Assembly: GCA_021234155.1 (NCBI GenBank)
Contig: JAJEKV010000028.1
Coordinates: forward strand, 5,420,364 to 5,484,363
DNA length: 64,000 bases
From: Isoetes taiwanensis
Lineage: Eukaryota; Streptophyta; Lycopodiopsida; Isoetales; Isoetaceae
Direction: 5' to 3'
Under the pieces are notes generated by a model. It ran no database searches, had not been told where the DNA came from, and saw only the letters and a program-made list of their open reading frames with translations. Positions 9,683 through 22,055 of the stretch are shown piece after piece. Position 1 is the first letter of the stretch. The number at the start of each line of letters is the position of its first letter. A program made the position numbers and the translations under genes.

Positions 9683-9686
9683 TTAA
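9683..9686. repeat. Right TTAA, candidate target-site duplication
   Basis: Mirror of the TTAA at 1254-1257. LINE coding sequence resumes directly after it. Confidence 0.5.
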
Positions 9687-10388
9687 TTTGCAATCGTGTT
9701 TGAAGAGGGTGTGGCACGAGCACTGTAAGAATGGGCAATTGGATGCGGGCTATGCTGCCACCCTGTGGGATGCCTCTACTCTTGCAAAGCCCAAGACAGA
9801 GCACTATCACGCTCAGATTAATCCCGGCCTTGAGCATGGACCCCATCGGTACTTGAAAGCACACATCTCTGTGAAGAAACGGAGAGCTATTGCTGCCATA
9901 AGGACGGGTTCCCATTACCTCAGAATTGAAACAGGTCGCTGGGGGGTGAATGGCGGGCACGGGATCCCCAGAGAGGAGAGGATATGTCAGTGTTGTGAGA
10001 TGCACGTGATAGAAGATGAGCACCATGCCCTCCAGCGGTGATTGCCCAAAGATATGCCCATGTCCGGCGTTACACCGATCTTGGATGCTCTGACACACCG
10101 CTACATCAGTTACTCGCGTCACCTATGGTAGCGCGACTGGGAGCTTACATCCTGCAGATTTCGGCCGTCAGACTTGCTCTTCAGGGGCATGGTATTTGAG
10201 AGCCTACTGTTAGGGTTTTTCCTCCCAAGTGGGGGGTTTTTTCATCCAGTAGGGTTCTACTGTACAGTTACATTGTTTGTTTTTGGTGTTGGGGTTTTTG
10301 GCTTTTTGCCTGTTCTCTGCATGTACCGTCTCATAGGCCTCTGGCCTCCGTGGACGTTAAAATAAACTTCCTTCCTTCCTTCCTTCCT
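9687..10388 (+). mobile_element. LINE-A, 3' part: C-terminal domain and TTCC tail
   Basis: An open frame from 9688 to 10,041 encodes a LINE C-terminus. It has a run AIAAIRTGSHYLRIETGRW and a zinc-knuckle-like ICQCCEMHVIEDEHH (Cys-X2-Cys then His), where plant LINEs carry such a motif. A T-rich 3' UTR and a (TTCC)n tail near 10,366-10,388 follow. With 1-1257 it makes up a single LINE interrupted at TTAA. Simple-repeat tails instead of poly-A recur in other LINEs of this window. Confidence 0.75.
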
Positions 10389-10766
10389 TTTGGGTATTTC
10401 CATTATAGTGGGTGAAGGTAATGAGAAACAGAGATCCAAAGTAGTATGTCACTACTTAATATAGACATTTCTATTTCTTAACCAACACCAAAATTGATTA
10501 ACAACAATGTTTACTAAAACAACAGAAAATCTCAAGAATGTAGACATGTATATGACCTCTTTCAAGTCCATATCCAGTGCCCAATCATGGAAACTCAATC
10601 TATAATATATCCTACGTAATCTATAATTTTTGCCATAAACTATGTACTTGGCAACAAATTTGGTCTTTTAGGTCGAATTGGTCAAAATGGACTCGTGAAA
10701 GCCCTCCAATGAGTATTATGATCCAGCATATTACACTAATGTCAACATTTACTCTTAGATTACATA
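10389..10766. other. AT-rich spacer
   Basis: No reading frame, RNA gene or repeat recognised. Confidence 0.5.
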
Positions 10767-10880
10767 GGCATTTATAAGAATGATATACGAATGATTACAG
10801 TAAAAGGCATTTACACGAATGATTACAATCAAAGGCATTTACACGAATGATTACACTAAAAGACATTTATACAAATGCTT
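10767..10880. repeat. 28-bp minisatellite, about four copies
   Basis: The unit GGCATTTACACGAATGATTA plus eight more bases repeats near-perfectly twice (10,806-10,861), with diverged copies on each side. No known function. Confidence 0.8.
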
Positions 10881-10988
10881 ATGAATACAAAGCAAACAAA
10901 TCTATCCAAATGTATATTCCATATATTGCACTCATCTATGTTTATGGTATTATGGGAAGGGACTTGCAAGAGACACAAAACCGGCCGA

Positions 10989-12194
10989 ATAGATAGATAG
11001 GCTTGTCATTCATCACAGCAGCAGTATACAATGTTTGAAGAATAGAGAGGGGTAGCCGACCATAGGAACAATATCGGGCTACCCCGGAAAAAGAAATGTG
11101 CACAGGCAGTATAAGATAAATTTTTATCGTCCGCGAAAACCCAAAGGGTTATGGGACCCATACAAGAAAAGGGGGCAGAAGCCCAAAAATACAAAAGATG
11201 GGCCATAAGCCCCCATGACAAAGGAAAAATATGAACATAACAAAACATAACAGAAATGATAATAAGTGTGCAAACACATGCATATGAGCTAAACATAGCC
11301 AAACCACGGGTTCTGAGGCCACTGGTCTCGGACGATCGCTGTGCCTCCCCGATACACTGCCCATTTCCGTTGGAGTCTAGCCTCTCGCACCTTACATAGC
11401 TCCTGGCGCCGTCTGGTCAGTTGGAGTGGAGAGAGATCCTCCTGAACTGAGAACTGGGTGTCTTTCAAATGATTTCCATGCTGAAGGATGTACATCCTGT
11501 CCCGCGGGCTACTGAACTGCACGACGATATGGCGGGGTCGATCTGGCCTCTGAGCCCCAACCCTGCACGCTGTAACCATGGCGGGCCTTTGAATATGCAT
11601 AATCTCTGTGAAGAAATTAGCTGCCTGCTCTACATCTAAGGCAGGACTTGCCTCTGGCAGCCCGACAATGCGCAAATTCAAGCTTCTGTCTATTGTTGCC
11701 CGAGCAAACTCTGCCGACTGCGTGTTCCTAGGATCCTCCTGCATGGGACTGTGCTTCTGTGCTTGCTCTTGTGTGCCATCATGATCTATATCAATCACCT
11801 CCACATCGGCAGTCCTACAAGCCTCTGTTTCCACCCCGTTATCAGTACCTGCGCTCACGAGGGTCTGGGTTTGGGCATCAATATAGGATTTTAGGCAAGA
11901 GGAGGGAGATGACTCTGAGGTACCTGCTTCCAAGATGGCGGAGTAAAGCAGATTCAGTATCTGGAATAGGAGCTTAGCATTCAAGGAAATGATGGGGCCT
12001 GCAAGAGATGCTTTCTGCAAGGTATCCAGAAGGAAACGCTGGTCTGCCGAGGGCAGGAGCGGAAGAATTCGTGCTTGAAGCGAGGCATGCTGATTTATTA
12101 GATCAAATTCTAAAAGCTGGAAATGTTCAAGCCATGTGACACGCAGAAGATCTGCCCCAGTAAAGGTATGGCGACGTTGAACACGCTTAGCCAT
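10989..12194 (-). mobile_element. LINE-B fragment: ORF1, 3' UTR and ATCT tail
   Basis: The minus strand reads ORF1 (12,194-11,289), a 3' UTR with GGGCTT-rich text, and a short (TATC)n tail near 10,989-11,001. The pol ORF is missing, so it is an internally deleted or non-autonomous copy. A diverged relative with the same ORF1 end and 3' UTR style lies at 53,770-54,455 on the other strand. Confidence 0.65.
11289..12194 (-). CDS. LINE ORF1-like RNA-binding protein (intact frame)
   Basis: An uninterrupted 301-residue frame starting MAKRVQRRHTFTG. The C-terminal half carries LNLRIVGLPEASPALDVE, VTACRVGAQRPDRPRHIVVQF, MYILQHGNHLK and QEDLSPLQLTRRR, the pattern of plant LINE ORF1 proteins with an RRM-like L1 ORF1 core. 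The N-terminal half is helical with an acidic, Gln-rich linker. It should bind LINE RNA in ribonucleoprotein particles. No zinc knuckle is visible. An intact frame amid decayed repeats suggests a fairly recent insertion. No pol frame follows within the element. Confidence 0.75.
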   Translation of the reverse strand: MAKRVQRRHTFTGADLLRVTWLEHFQLLEFDLINQHASLQARILPLLPSADQRFLLDTLQKASLAGPIISLNAKLLFQILNLLYSAILEAGTSESSPSSCLKSYIDAQTQTLVSAGTDNGVETEACRTADVEVIDIDHDGTQEQAQKHSPMQEDPRNTQSAEFARATIDRSLNLRIVGLPEASPALDVEQAANFFTEIMHIQRPAMVTACRVGAQRPDRPRHIVVQFSSPRDRMYILQHGNHLKDTQFSVQEDLSPLQLTRRRQELCKVREARLQRKWAVYRGGTAIVRDQWPQNPWFGYV

Positions 12195-13146
12195 GGGATA
12201 TGGGCGCAGTGGAGATATGCGTTATGATTTCCCAAATAAACAAACAGGGCTGAAGCTGATTGCAAAATCTGCGCCAACGAACTGGGCTGTGGGAACTCAA
12301 GGCTCTATTCTAGGTAGACGGAAATCAAAGCTGGGAAAGTATCCTGCTTAACAACCCTGGGCATAAAACAGTCTAAGACAATTCAAAGAAAGCTAAAACC
12401 CGGTACCTATGGCCGACATGTCCGATGATAGGCTATCCTGCTTAACAACCCTGGGCAAATAACTTCGTTCTTTGCGGACCACCCGGGGCATGGCGGGCTG
12501 GATCAGATACCCCTCGTTCAATCGGGAGCCATTGTTGATGATGTCGAATCTGGAACTGTGGTACTTTCAACTGCGAACTTCCTGTTTTATTTAATGCTAG
12601 TACCTGCCCGCACAGGTGCTACTTGAACAAAAAGGGCTTAGATCTTAGAGGGGGCCGAGATGCTTGAAACATGCATGGTATGCTGCCGAATCACCCACAA
12701 TCATCAGCTCTTGGTCCTGTGGTATTCTGGCAGAGACCAAACCAGACCGGACTAGAATGGCAAAAGAATTAGGCTGAGGGCTCTTGCTGGATCTGCAGGT
12801 TGCTATGGAGTGGACGAATTCATAAGTCGGATGCTAGCCCCGCCTCGATTCCCAAACCACGTTGATGCTGAATCCTCCGACCTTGATGCTGAACGTTGCC
12901 GCTAAATCACTCTCCGGCCTTGATGCTGATCCCTTTTGCCTGCTATTGCTTGATGCTGGCCCCTGAAGGGGCCGGGGCCTGGCGCCTTAGGCTAGGCGGT
13001 GCCGCCTTAGGCTGGGCGGGCGCGCCACAGGTAACATTCATGCTTTCATCTCGCCTCCCCTCCCTTCAAAAGGGTAATGGCGACAACTTCTCATCGGGAT
13101 AAAAAACCCCGGCTTTTCGGGTTTTCGAGGAAAACCCTAATGAGAA
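12195..13146. other. Probable 5' region of LINE-B, GC-rich, no gene
   Basis: Contains a 23-bp perfect direct repeat (12,341-12,363 and 12,435-12,457), four CTTGATGCTG-type repeats between 12,860 and 12,955, and a GC-rich block at 12,967-13,029 with GCCTTAGGCTGGGCGGG-like repeats. This could be a LINE 5' UTR on the minus strand or another repeat. Confidence 0.4.
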
Positions 13147-13377
13147 ATGGTCGCCAACAACCTTGAATGTGTTGCCTGGAGAACCGAAGGTGACGGGTCG
13201 ATGGCGAAGCCAAGAAAAGCCGGATCCCGGAAGATGGCGGAAAACCTGCAAGCAACACAAAAGAACCCTAGAAACACCCGTGAATGGTTAGAGAAACAAA
13301 CATGCATGGCAGGGACGAGGCAGGCCGCACAACAACAAGTAAAACCCACGAAAAAGATCATAGCAGAAAAAGAGAGA
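13147..13377. other. GC-moderate stretch with an unassigned plus-strand frame
   Basis: A basic Lys/Gln-rich frame runs 13,147-13,521 but resembles no family I know and runs into the short tandem repeats. I do not call a gene. Confidence 0.35.
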
Positions 13378-13570
13378 GCATCACCCAAAAGGTGCCGAAA
13401 GCATCACCCAACGGGTGGAGAACAACCATGTGAAAAAAAACTATGCGTCACCCCCAAGGCGGAAATAAATAGCATCACCCTCGAGGTGGAAATAAACAGC
13501 GTAACCCGCAGGTGGAAATAGCATCACCCGGAAGGTGGAGAAAGCGTCACCCAACGGGTGGAGAATAACA
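13378..13570. repeat. Short tandem repeats with a CACCC...GGGTG dyad, about seven copies
   Basis: Units of about 22-45 bases read AGCATCACCC-N4-GGTGGAAATAA with variation (start points near 13,378, 13,400, 13,444, 13,469, 13,497, 13,519 and 13,545). Each contains a small CACC/GGTG inverted pair. A TATA-like CTTATATAATGG lies downstream near 13,769. It may belong to a retrotransposon leader. Confidence 0.7.
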
Positions 13571-16500
13571 TATGAAAAATGCGGCACGATGCCGATGTAA
13601 AAAGAAAAACAGTATTATAGCAAGATCCAAAGTGAACAACAAAGAGTGCATGAACCAAAAAACATAAATGAAAAGAGGGGCGCCCCCACGGAGCAGGGCG
13701 GGAAGGGAGGAAAGCTACGAGAAGGAAGAAGTGCTGCTGTGAGAAGACGCCGATAACTGGTCCCGAATGGGGAGGAGCCTTATATAATGGCTCATCCCTC
13801 CCCAGAATGGCGATCCGAAGGCTCGGATCGATGCGATTAGATTTTTTATTTATAAACAGATTAGGCAACCCCATGGTATTGCACAACCGACTTCTAAACT
13901 CATGCCATCAACAACTAAGATAGAAAACAAGGCTGAAAACACCACAATGGAAACGATTAATGCCACTGGGCATCCTACAAAGGTTTGATAGTATTACTGG
14001 TCATTCCATAGCATAACACTGGAATATTTTAGTAAGAATAGATAGATAAACTAGGTAAATCCATCCATGTTCGAATTAAAAGCTATTTGATGGATCTAGA
14101 GAATTATACTTTGAGCATTCATGCAATAGTTGTAAAATGCTATGTATCTAAGTATAGTTAATATCATAGTTGGCTGACTAAACTGTGACAAGTACAATTG
14201 TTCTAGAATTAATAAGAGAAGTTTGAAGGGATATATTGTTTGCTCTAAAATAATGAGATCTACATATTCTAAACGAGGTGCATCCTGGACTACCACAATC
14301 GTCGGATCTGTCGATCCTATGGCCCAGAATGTATGTTGGGGCCTCTGGGTAGCTCTTGTTTTGCTTATGGTCATTTATGATTGGAGGCGCCTATGATTTT
14401 GTAAATATGAAATACGAGTTCGCCTAAGGTTTTGAGGAAATATCGAACCTCTATATGGCTTTGCCTAAGATTTTAGAATATGAAATATGGAGGCTCGAAC
14501 CTCTACCAAAATAACTCAATGTCCTAATAAAACTACTTTAATTAATATACCCAGTGAGCTAATGTGATTGTTTTTAATCTTCAATCTATGTTTTTTTTAT
14601 AACAACCCATTCAATTATTTTAGAGATAAATGGCCTATGGTTTCAGGAATTGTTATTTTTACATCCACATCAAATCCCCTTGGAACCCCCTGTTATTGTG
14701 TTACATATTAATTTAATAGGTGACTAGACATATAGTTTTGAAAGTGATAATGCGGATTGTGTAGACATCTTGCTTGCCATTAAAAAAGAAAGAAAGAGAG
14801 AGATGTCTGGCTGATTTAATGCATCCATAAATAGAAAGGATAAACTACTGAAATCTAGATTAAAAAAAGCAGTTATGTTATGGCTGCATAGAATTGATCA
14901 TTTTATTGACATAAAGCCTAAATACTGATATAGTGAAGGGGGATAACCTCAAAGGAACCCATGACACATGCTATCCCTTGCATTACAACCATTCTTATGT
15001 TTGTTTTTTTTGTGGATATAAGTAACATGTTTTCTTTATTTTATATTCAGTATTTTTATTCATAGTGGATATATATTTTAAGTTTCTAAAAGAGTAATGC
15101 TACATTGGTGTACATTTGACTATTTTTGACATATGTAAATAAGGTTAACATGGAAAGTGTAACATTCTGAAACCCCTATGCTACCAAATAGGATATTGGG
15201 TATGCATCCATATGTATTAAATCACTTAAATATTAAAATGTAAAGGGAAGTGGTTCTGGAATATAGTTGAGAAACAATTTTTTATGATTACAACTAGTCA
15301 ACATAGTGATTCATATGATAGGTACTCCTATTATAAAAAGATACTATGTCCTGTGCTTAAACATAAAACTTGATTATGTTCAAGGCTGCTGATGGATCTA
15401 CTTATTACCTTTCAAGATCTTGTGTAGATAATAGTCTGTTGAAAACAGATTAAGAGGTTTTTTTTTTTGGTTAAAATTCCATCACCATCATCATCATCAT
15501 CATCAAATAGAAAGTTAATTTGCTTAAACATGTCCTATGGAACGCATGTTCGACGAAGTATCAGGGTTTTGTAGTTCATGATGGCAAAGGATTTAGATAG
15601 CAGGTTATGCATATTCAAGGCTATGAGCAGGGTTGAGTTCCAACTCAACCTAGATGGGTCAAGGCCTAGTCAAGTATTGGGCCAAACTTGAGATCTAATA
15701 ACTAAATAGATATCAAGTAATGGATCCTTTTCGATGTATTGTAAGCATTAGAAAGTGAGAGGCCTAATGGAACAACAATTTGTAGTACTAATCCGCCTAT
15801 ACGAAGGAGGGCCAATAATGGATCAATTAAGAATCATGGGCAAGAAAGGTTAAAAGTAAAATAATATTGTCAATTAGGTCGTATGGCTGAAAAACTATTG
15901 GTAATAATAATTACCTATTTTAACTAATGAAAGTATATTGCCCATAAAATCTTTCTTTGAGATGGGTATGTTGATAAATTCGGAAGAATTATTCAAATGC
16001 TCAATTATAGATAGTGAACCCAATTTTTCACCAACTTCATCCATTGGTTTAGATTAGGACAACAATTACGTATTGATTGTGGCCATGGTCCACTACCATA
16101 AAAAGGTGTATGATATCAAACATATGAGAGAAAAACCACAACATTAAGCTCCATATAACAATGTAAGCCTAAATTTAATAGTTCAAATGAATAAAATAAT
16201 AAGATATAAAGTAAGACAGCCTGATGAGCTTCCCCCAAGTATTGTTACTATGATAGTTCTCGAGAACCATAAATGTAACTAAGGTGGCTATTTTTGCTCT
16301 AGGCATAGAGTAAGATGAAACCTATACTACAGGCATACAGAATAAGATTTAAAGCAAAAACTTTAAGGAAGCATGTGCCTCGAAATTTGAAGGAATCATT
16401 GGGCATGCCAAATTATACAACAAGTCACCAAGTTAGACTTGAACTGAACAGACACGCCAGTATTGTTAAACCCTCAGTTGAAAGATAACCTCGTAATTCG

Positions 16501-17860
16501 AGAAAGAAAATAAAACAAAGAGCAAAGCATCTTGGTTTCCAGCAATAAAATAAACATAGGACCTCTTAAAAAAAAGTGGAGAAAAAAGAAGATTCTAAAG
16601 GTGTAAATTATTTTTCTTATTAAAAATTGTTTCCTTGGTGGTGGATAAGAAGGTGATGTCCAAGTTATACTTGTCTAAGCAAAATACGAAGTATAATACG
16701 TGTCTATACGGAGTATAATACAAGTCTACGGGTGATATCTGATCTACAGAGAAGAGAGAGAACGGGGTCATTTTAGATAACAGCTTCTTTCTCTCAAGCA
16801 GTTTCGGACGCTGATTTCGTCGATTCGTCACAGACAGCCTAAATCTTGCACCTCTTGCCATATTCCTGTCCTTGTTGGCTTCCTGATGCAAGTTTTTCTG
16901 TCAAAATCCATGCCGGATCGGCTTGGAACTAACCTTGTACCTATTTTGCCGTCCACCTGAGCTGAATGCATAATAATCCCCTTTGGGTTCCTTGTTCTGC
17001 TCCCAGTTTATGGTCTGCCTCAGATTTGAGATATGCGGTTTCGCAATGGTATTGTTAACGAGACATTGGAATATTTGATAGGGCTTGGTCGGCGATTATT
17101 TTTGAGAAAAGGGGAGTGTTAGTGGATTTTGCAGGTATGCTAGTCTTTGTCAAGCAAAGCTAAGTGTTGTTGGATGTTTTGCCCATGCCGTTTAGCCCTA
17201 AAGTTCAGCTCCTTACGGAATGACAGATCTTTGTTTGTTTTGTCCGAACTGCTGATAATGAGTGCTGGACATAAATCTTGGGTCTGGAAATGGTCTTAGT
17301 ATAATGTTTTAGCAAGGAGTACATAACAGTAGGATGTATGTTTTAGTTGATGTAAGCTGAATGCTAGGAAAGGCAACTTTGACAATCATGTGTACGGAAT
17401 TTAACTTAGTAGTCGTTTTCCGAAAGTTTTAAAGTTGTATTACTGAACATAGAACAGCGTTGCAAGATTCAGATTGTTGGTTTAGTTTTTAAAGCCAGAT
17501 AGAGTTAGCACTGCCTTATTTTGAAATTGACCATTAATTGTAATGATCCTGTCATCTGGATGTACCTTATATGACTATTAATTGAAGATGTTATATGCAG
17601 GGCATTCTGAGGGACATCGACTAAGGCCATAAGATTGTTAATGCTATATGATTATGTTTTATCATCTCTAGGAGCAGCTATTAGTTGGATTTGCAGCTGC
17701 ATTGCATGCATGGGGTGAGTTGTCTTCCATCCTGGGCATTACTACACAATAAATTCTTATTTGTATTTATGTTCAGCCTGCTGAAATGGTACTGTGTAAC
17801 TGAAAATATGATTCCTCTTGAATGTAAAGAGCTAGTGCTGATGGACATTGTTTGCAACAG
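13571..17860. other. Long AT-rich non-coding stretch upstream of the DUF4050 gene
   Basis: No credible coding frame. It contains a (CAT)n microsatellite near 15,480-15,505 and otherwise unique-looking AT-rich DNA. The last 1 kb probably includes the promoter and 5' exon of the DUF4050 gene. A candidate first exon ends at a GTGAGT donor near 17,713 (GCATGCATGG|GTGAGT), but I cannot confirm its frame. Confidence 0.45.
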
Positions 17861-18803
17861 AGCAGTGGTTGTGTTGGAGTTTTCAACAAACCCCCACCTG
17901 TAACTCTTCAAGACAAGCCACCACGTAAAAAGGGAAATAGGAGGGGAATGCATGGTCATGGTCACCCACAAAAGGATTGGTGGTCTTCTAGCTCTAATGA
18001 AATGGATAGCAAGGGGAACTCCAGATCATCACAAAGGAGTACATCATCAATAGGCGTTGCACATTCCCAAGACAACCGCAACAATACTAATAATAATACC
18101 ACTGGATTCATTAATAATGGCAAGTGGAATTCTTTCCCCTTTTTGTGCTTTGTGGTCTTAGATTTATATACTATATTGCCCATTACACTCAAATGCTTTC
18201 TCACACGATTGGATCACTGTCACTATCAGGTTTAGATTTGTGGACTGAACAAAGAAGACAATGGGTTGGCAACCGCCCAAGAAATCGTTTAGAACAACGT
18301 CGTGAGCCTGTGTTAAGGTTTGTCACAGTAACTATACTGCATTGTTGTGCACTTTGCTTAAATAGGTTTTTAGAATTCAAGCCTCGTGCTTTTGCTTTTT
18401 CCAAATCATGAAAATGCACTTTATTCATCTTTTCTATATTTGCTTGCAGAGTTAATTGTTTTGAAGGGTTGTGTCGATTGTTCTGGCATGTTCTACTTTT
18501 CTCAACCCATTTGTTTCCTGCTTGTTAGCATTCGTTTGTTCTTTTTAGCATTGTGATTGACTTGAGCTCTGTGTCTACTCTTTGCGTATCTAAGAGTTTG
18601 CCTTCTATTAGTTGGAGCGCAAACTATGAGGATCTCCTCTCAACAAATCAGCATTTTCCGCAACCTATTCCTCTAGCTGTAAGTTGAATATCCATAGTCT
18701 TGCTTTGTGATTGGCTTAGTTATCAAGGCCTGCACTTCATTTGTTACAGGAAATGGTCGACTTCCTTACTGATGTATGGGAACAAGAGGGCCTATATGAT
18801 TAG
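17861..18803 (+). CDS. DUF4050-family conserved plant protein (5' exon not identified)
   Basis: Four coding exons fit perfectly in phase. Exon 17,861-18,119 holds SSGCVGVFNKPPPVT, DWWSSSSNEMDSKG and SQRSTSSIG; exon 18,230-18,317 holds LWTEQRRQWVGN and REPVL; exon 18,612-18,678 holds SWSANYEDLLSTNQHFPQPI; and exon 18,750-18,803 ends EMVDFLTDVWEQEGLYD then TAG. This is the conserved core and C-terminus of a small plant family of unknown function. The first intron starts GCAAGT and ends CTATCAG, a GC-AG intron; the others are GT-AG. About 155 residues are visible, close to family length apart from the N-terminus. No stops or frameshifts occur, so this is the best candidate for an active host gene here. 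The start codon must lie upstream of 17,861. Confidence 0.88.
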
Positions 18804-20485
18804 TGCTCAGGGTGTGCATTTTTCTTTTCTACTATTGTCTTCATGTTCTCCTAGTGCCCTTATTTTTTTTGGGTCCGGGGTGGAGGGCTTTGGCATTTTC
18901 AGAAACTTCTGGGTTTTATGCCTTGAACTCTAATGGGGAGGGCTAACTTGCCAATCTTATTGGCTTTCTCATATTTATAGAACTATTCATGTTATGTACC
19001 TAAAAGAATGGGTCACAGCAAATTCATTTGACTTTGTAGGCTCAAAAAACCACAGGAGCCTGCACTAGGCCACATTGGCAACAGACTTCTGTTGCTAATC
19101 GTATTCTTTTGTTGCATATAAATGCAATTTGGCTATGAAGGAACACAGATTTGAACTCTCATTTTCTGGAAGCACTCGCCTCTCTGTGTACCACTATTCT
19201 CTTGTTGATAAAGTAGTCTGGTTAATTGTTACACGTATCTCTGCATTTTCCTGTCAAGGAAGCAATATCAAGTTTTTCGTGTGCTGATATAAGAGCTGAT
19301 ATAATTTAGGAGTCCGCATTAAAATAATTTACAGTTACTGCCGATTAATCTTTGTATTGTTCCCCAAATTAATAGCTTTGGATATTAAAAATAAAGTCAA
19401 TGGAATTAAAGTCCAGTGTTCAAATCTTTTCAATTAACGTTTCAGTGCTTAATTTGCTTAATATGACTAGAACTACAAGATTCTTTTCATCATCAAGGGT
19501 TTGATCAGGTTCCAAAAAACCCTTCTAAAAATTGTGTGCTTTGGTCCGGCATTTGAATTTGTTTTGAGGTGGCTTGGGACATCAGTATTTTGGTGATCTA
19601 GGCTTCAACAAAGCATGTGGATTTGCGCTTCAATTTCTGCCACAACTTTCACCTGATTTGTCAGAGGATTACTATTGGCGTTGGCTTAAATGTTGCATGT
19701 AGAACCTTAGGGTATGATAACTAAAAAATGCTTCATTTCTTTAAATGTCGTCTTGTGTTGCTTTAAAGAAATAGTGTTTTGTTTGCAGTTTAGCAAACCA
19801 CGTTGAGCCAAAAATAGGAATGAATTGAACTATCCATATCTTTTTGTATTTGTAGCTGATCCATGGTGTTCATATTTTTGGCATAAGGTTGGCAAAAGAT
19901 CTTTTTACATCTGTTTTGTAAGGGTTTTTAATATTTTGGTTTTGTTCTTGTGTAGTTAGTTTGAAATGTTTTTAGACAAATTACGGGTTTCACATGGCAA
20001 CCATTTTCGGCAGCGTTGAACGAACAGGGCTGCGTCGGGAAACAGGGTTGCACCAGCGTTGAATGAATAGGGCAGAGCTATGGCCGAACAAGACATTCTT
20101 GAACAAGTTTCCTAAGAGGAATTTGCGGCACTTGAAAAGGAATTTGCAGTCGTTTAAAAGAGCTTCATCAGCTTGAAGCTATGATCGAGCATTGGGACTC
20201 TGTTGTGCTCCTCCTTGGAGTTTATTTCTGCTGATTCTACCTTCAAATTTCGTTGTTGGTTGTATGATCCGCTGTTGGCAGTGCAGTGTGCTTTGTGAAG
20301 AACATGTGCATATTTTCTGTTATGATTTTTTTCGAAGGTTTGTGAAGTGAGGGGCCAAGGGAGGGGGTTTCGGTGATGCTTCTACTGTAGCTGCAAATTT
20401 CGGCGTCTGCCTTTGCGTCATGCATTGCAAATGTATGGCAGATTTTGTGTATTTCTTGTGTTGTAATAATGATATGTATTCATTG
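18804..20485. other. 3' UTR and intergenic DNA, no gene seen
   Basis: T-rich DNA with short frames only. The first few hundred bases are probably the DUF4050 3' UTR. The motif ATGGTGTTCAT occurs at 19,863 and again at about 20,549, flanking a segment ending in poly-A, which might be an old retro-insertion. Confidence 0.4.
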
Positions 20486-20502
20486 AAAAAAAAAAAAAAA
20501 AA
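20486..20502. repeat. Poly-A run of 17
   Basis: Could be the tail of a retrotransposed sequence covering roughly 19,870-20,485. No identifiable source gene. Confidence 0.5.
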
Positions 20503-20856
20503 TGACATAAGGTATCACTTAGACATAAGGTAATCACTTAGGTGATCTATGGTGTTCATGAATAAAAGGTTGGTGATTCCATCCAGCAGTATTTCGCAGA
20601 CGTGATTCCGCCGGAAGGTATAAAATGGAGCCTGTCAGGTACGGATAACGGGGCAGGTACGGATAATGGGGCAGGAGGGTTAGTGATTCCGTGGGAGAGT
20701 AGTCACCGCGATGGAATCACCAAAACCAGGGTAAGAATATTTTCACCCTGTTTTCGACATATCAGAAGCTTGATATGATGTGTTAATAATTATGTTATGC
20801 ACTTGGTTATCCGATGCAACAAAGCGAATTGAATTGATTGAATTATATTTAAGGTC

Positions 20857-22055
20857 TTTCCTAGCAGATTATCTCGTTACATCTGTTGTCCTATCTGCTG
20901 TTCTGGATTGAAGACTGTCATAAGCCAAAGCGTCTTGGGTCCTGTGTATTTTTGCAGCCATGATCGCGTAGCCTTGTCTGCCCAGTCTTCATTCCATTTC
21001 CCCTCGTTTACTAGCTCGCTCAGGTTCATTCCCATTTCTCTGGTCCACATCGCCACATCCTTAAACCATCCACTGCCTATGATGATGTGTGATTTCGCTG
21101 ATTCGCTGATTGCTTATCTGTTAAACCCGGTCCCCAAGCCTCAGCCCCATATAATTGCGTCGTCGCGACCACTGCGCTGAACAGGTAACACTTGATCTCC
21201 CAGTCGATTATTCTGTTTTTATTACAGAAATTTTTCATATTGAAGTAACTCCCAATGGCTGATTGAAACCTTGCATCTGCCCCTTTAGCCCATTTCCCCG
21301 TGCCGTGTGCGTCATACCCCAAATACCTGTATTCTGTTGATTCCTCTAGTTCTGTTCCCATATACCTGAAAGGTCTATGCCTGTTCCTATGCCTGAAAAT
21401 GACTAGTTTGGTTTTTGTAAGGTTTACTGTTAACCCTGTCCTTTCACAGAAGGTCTCCAGTAGCCTGAGTAATCTGTGCATTCCCTTATTCTTTGTGGCC
21501 ATCATGCTCAGGTCATCAGCATACAACATAATAGGTAATCCCCTTGTTGTTCTGCTATGAAACCTTGTAATGCATCTATGTATATTCCGAACAATGTCGG
21601 GGATAGTGGGCACCCCTGTTTGACTCCTATGTCGCAGTTTATTGCCTGTCCTTCCTGTTCCATTTTTGCGTATACCCTGTGGCATAGTCTTGCCATCTCT
21701 CCTACCATGTCTCTCGGTGCCTGCATGTCTATTAGTCTTTGTAGGAGCTTTTCCCTCGGGACTGTGTCGAATGCCTTTCTAAAATCCACAAAGCAGCATA
21801 CTATTTTCTTCCCCTGAGCTCTATTCTACTATATTAGTATCCGAAGGGTTACTAGATGATTTGTGGTTGAGTGTTCCGGCCTGAAGCCTGCCTGTCCTTG
21901 TGCCCTCAGGTTTCCTGTTTCTACCCACCGTTTCAATTTACTGTCCAGGACTTTTCCAAACCACTTTGCGAAGATAGAGCTTATTTCCATATAACTAATA
22001 ATGGTACAGATTCCTTTTCTTCCCACTGAAATGAGCCACATGATGTTATTTAAAA
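20857..22055 (-). mobile_element. LINE-C reverse transcriptase remnant (3' end missing)
   Basis: Minus-strand RT blocks: QAGFRPEHSTTNHLVTLRIL (22,041-21,829); FRKAFDTVPREKLLQRL and CDIGVKQGCPLSPTLFGIY (21,789-21,508); LYADDLSMMA (motif C, Tyr-Ala-Asp-Asp intact), then YRYLGYDAHGTGKWAKGADA and LYGAEAWG (21,685-21,077). A frame change near 21,530 splits the RT. The copy is 5' truncated and lacks the 3' UTR and tail that its counterpart at 62,060-63,912 retains. It lies close to the kinase fragment. Confidence 0.85.

Noticed and set aside
1254-9686. Assignment of the element to piggyBac because of TTAA
   Set aside because: No piggyBac-type transposase motifs; a 4-bp duplication alone is not diagnostic.
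13147-13521. 124-residue basic frame as a gene
   Set aside because: Its end is made of short tandem repeats and the start resembles no family.
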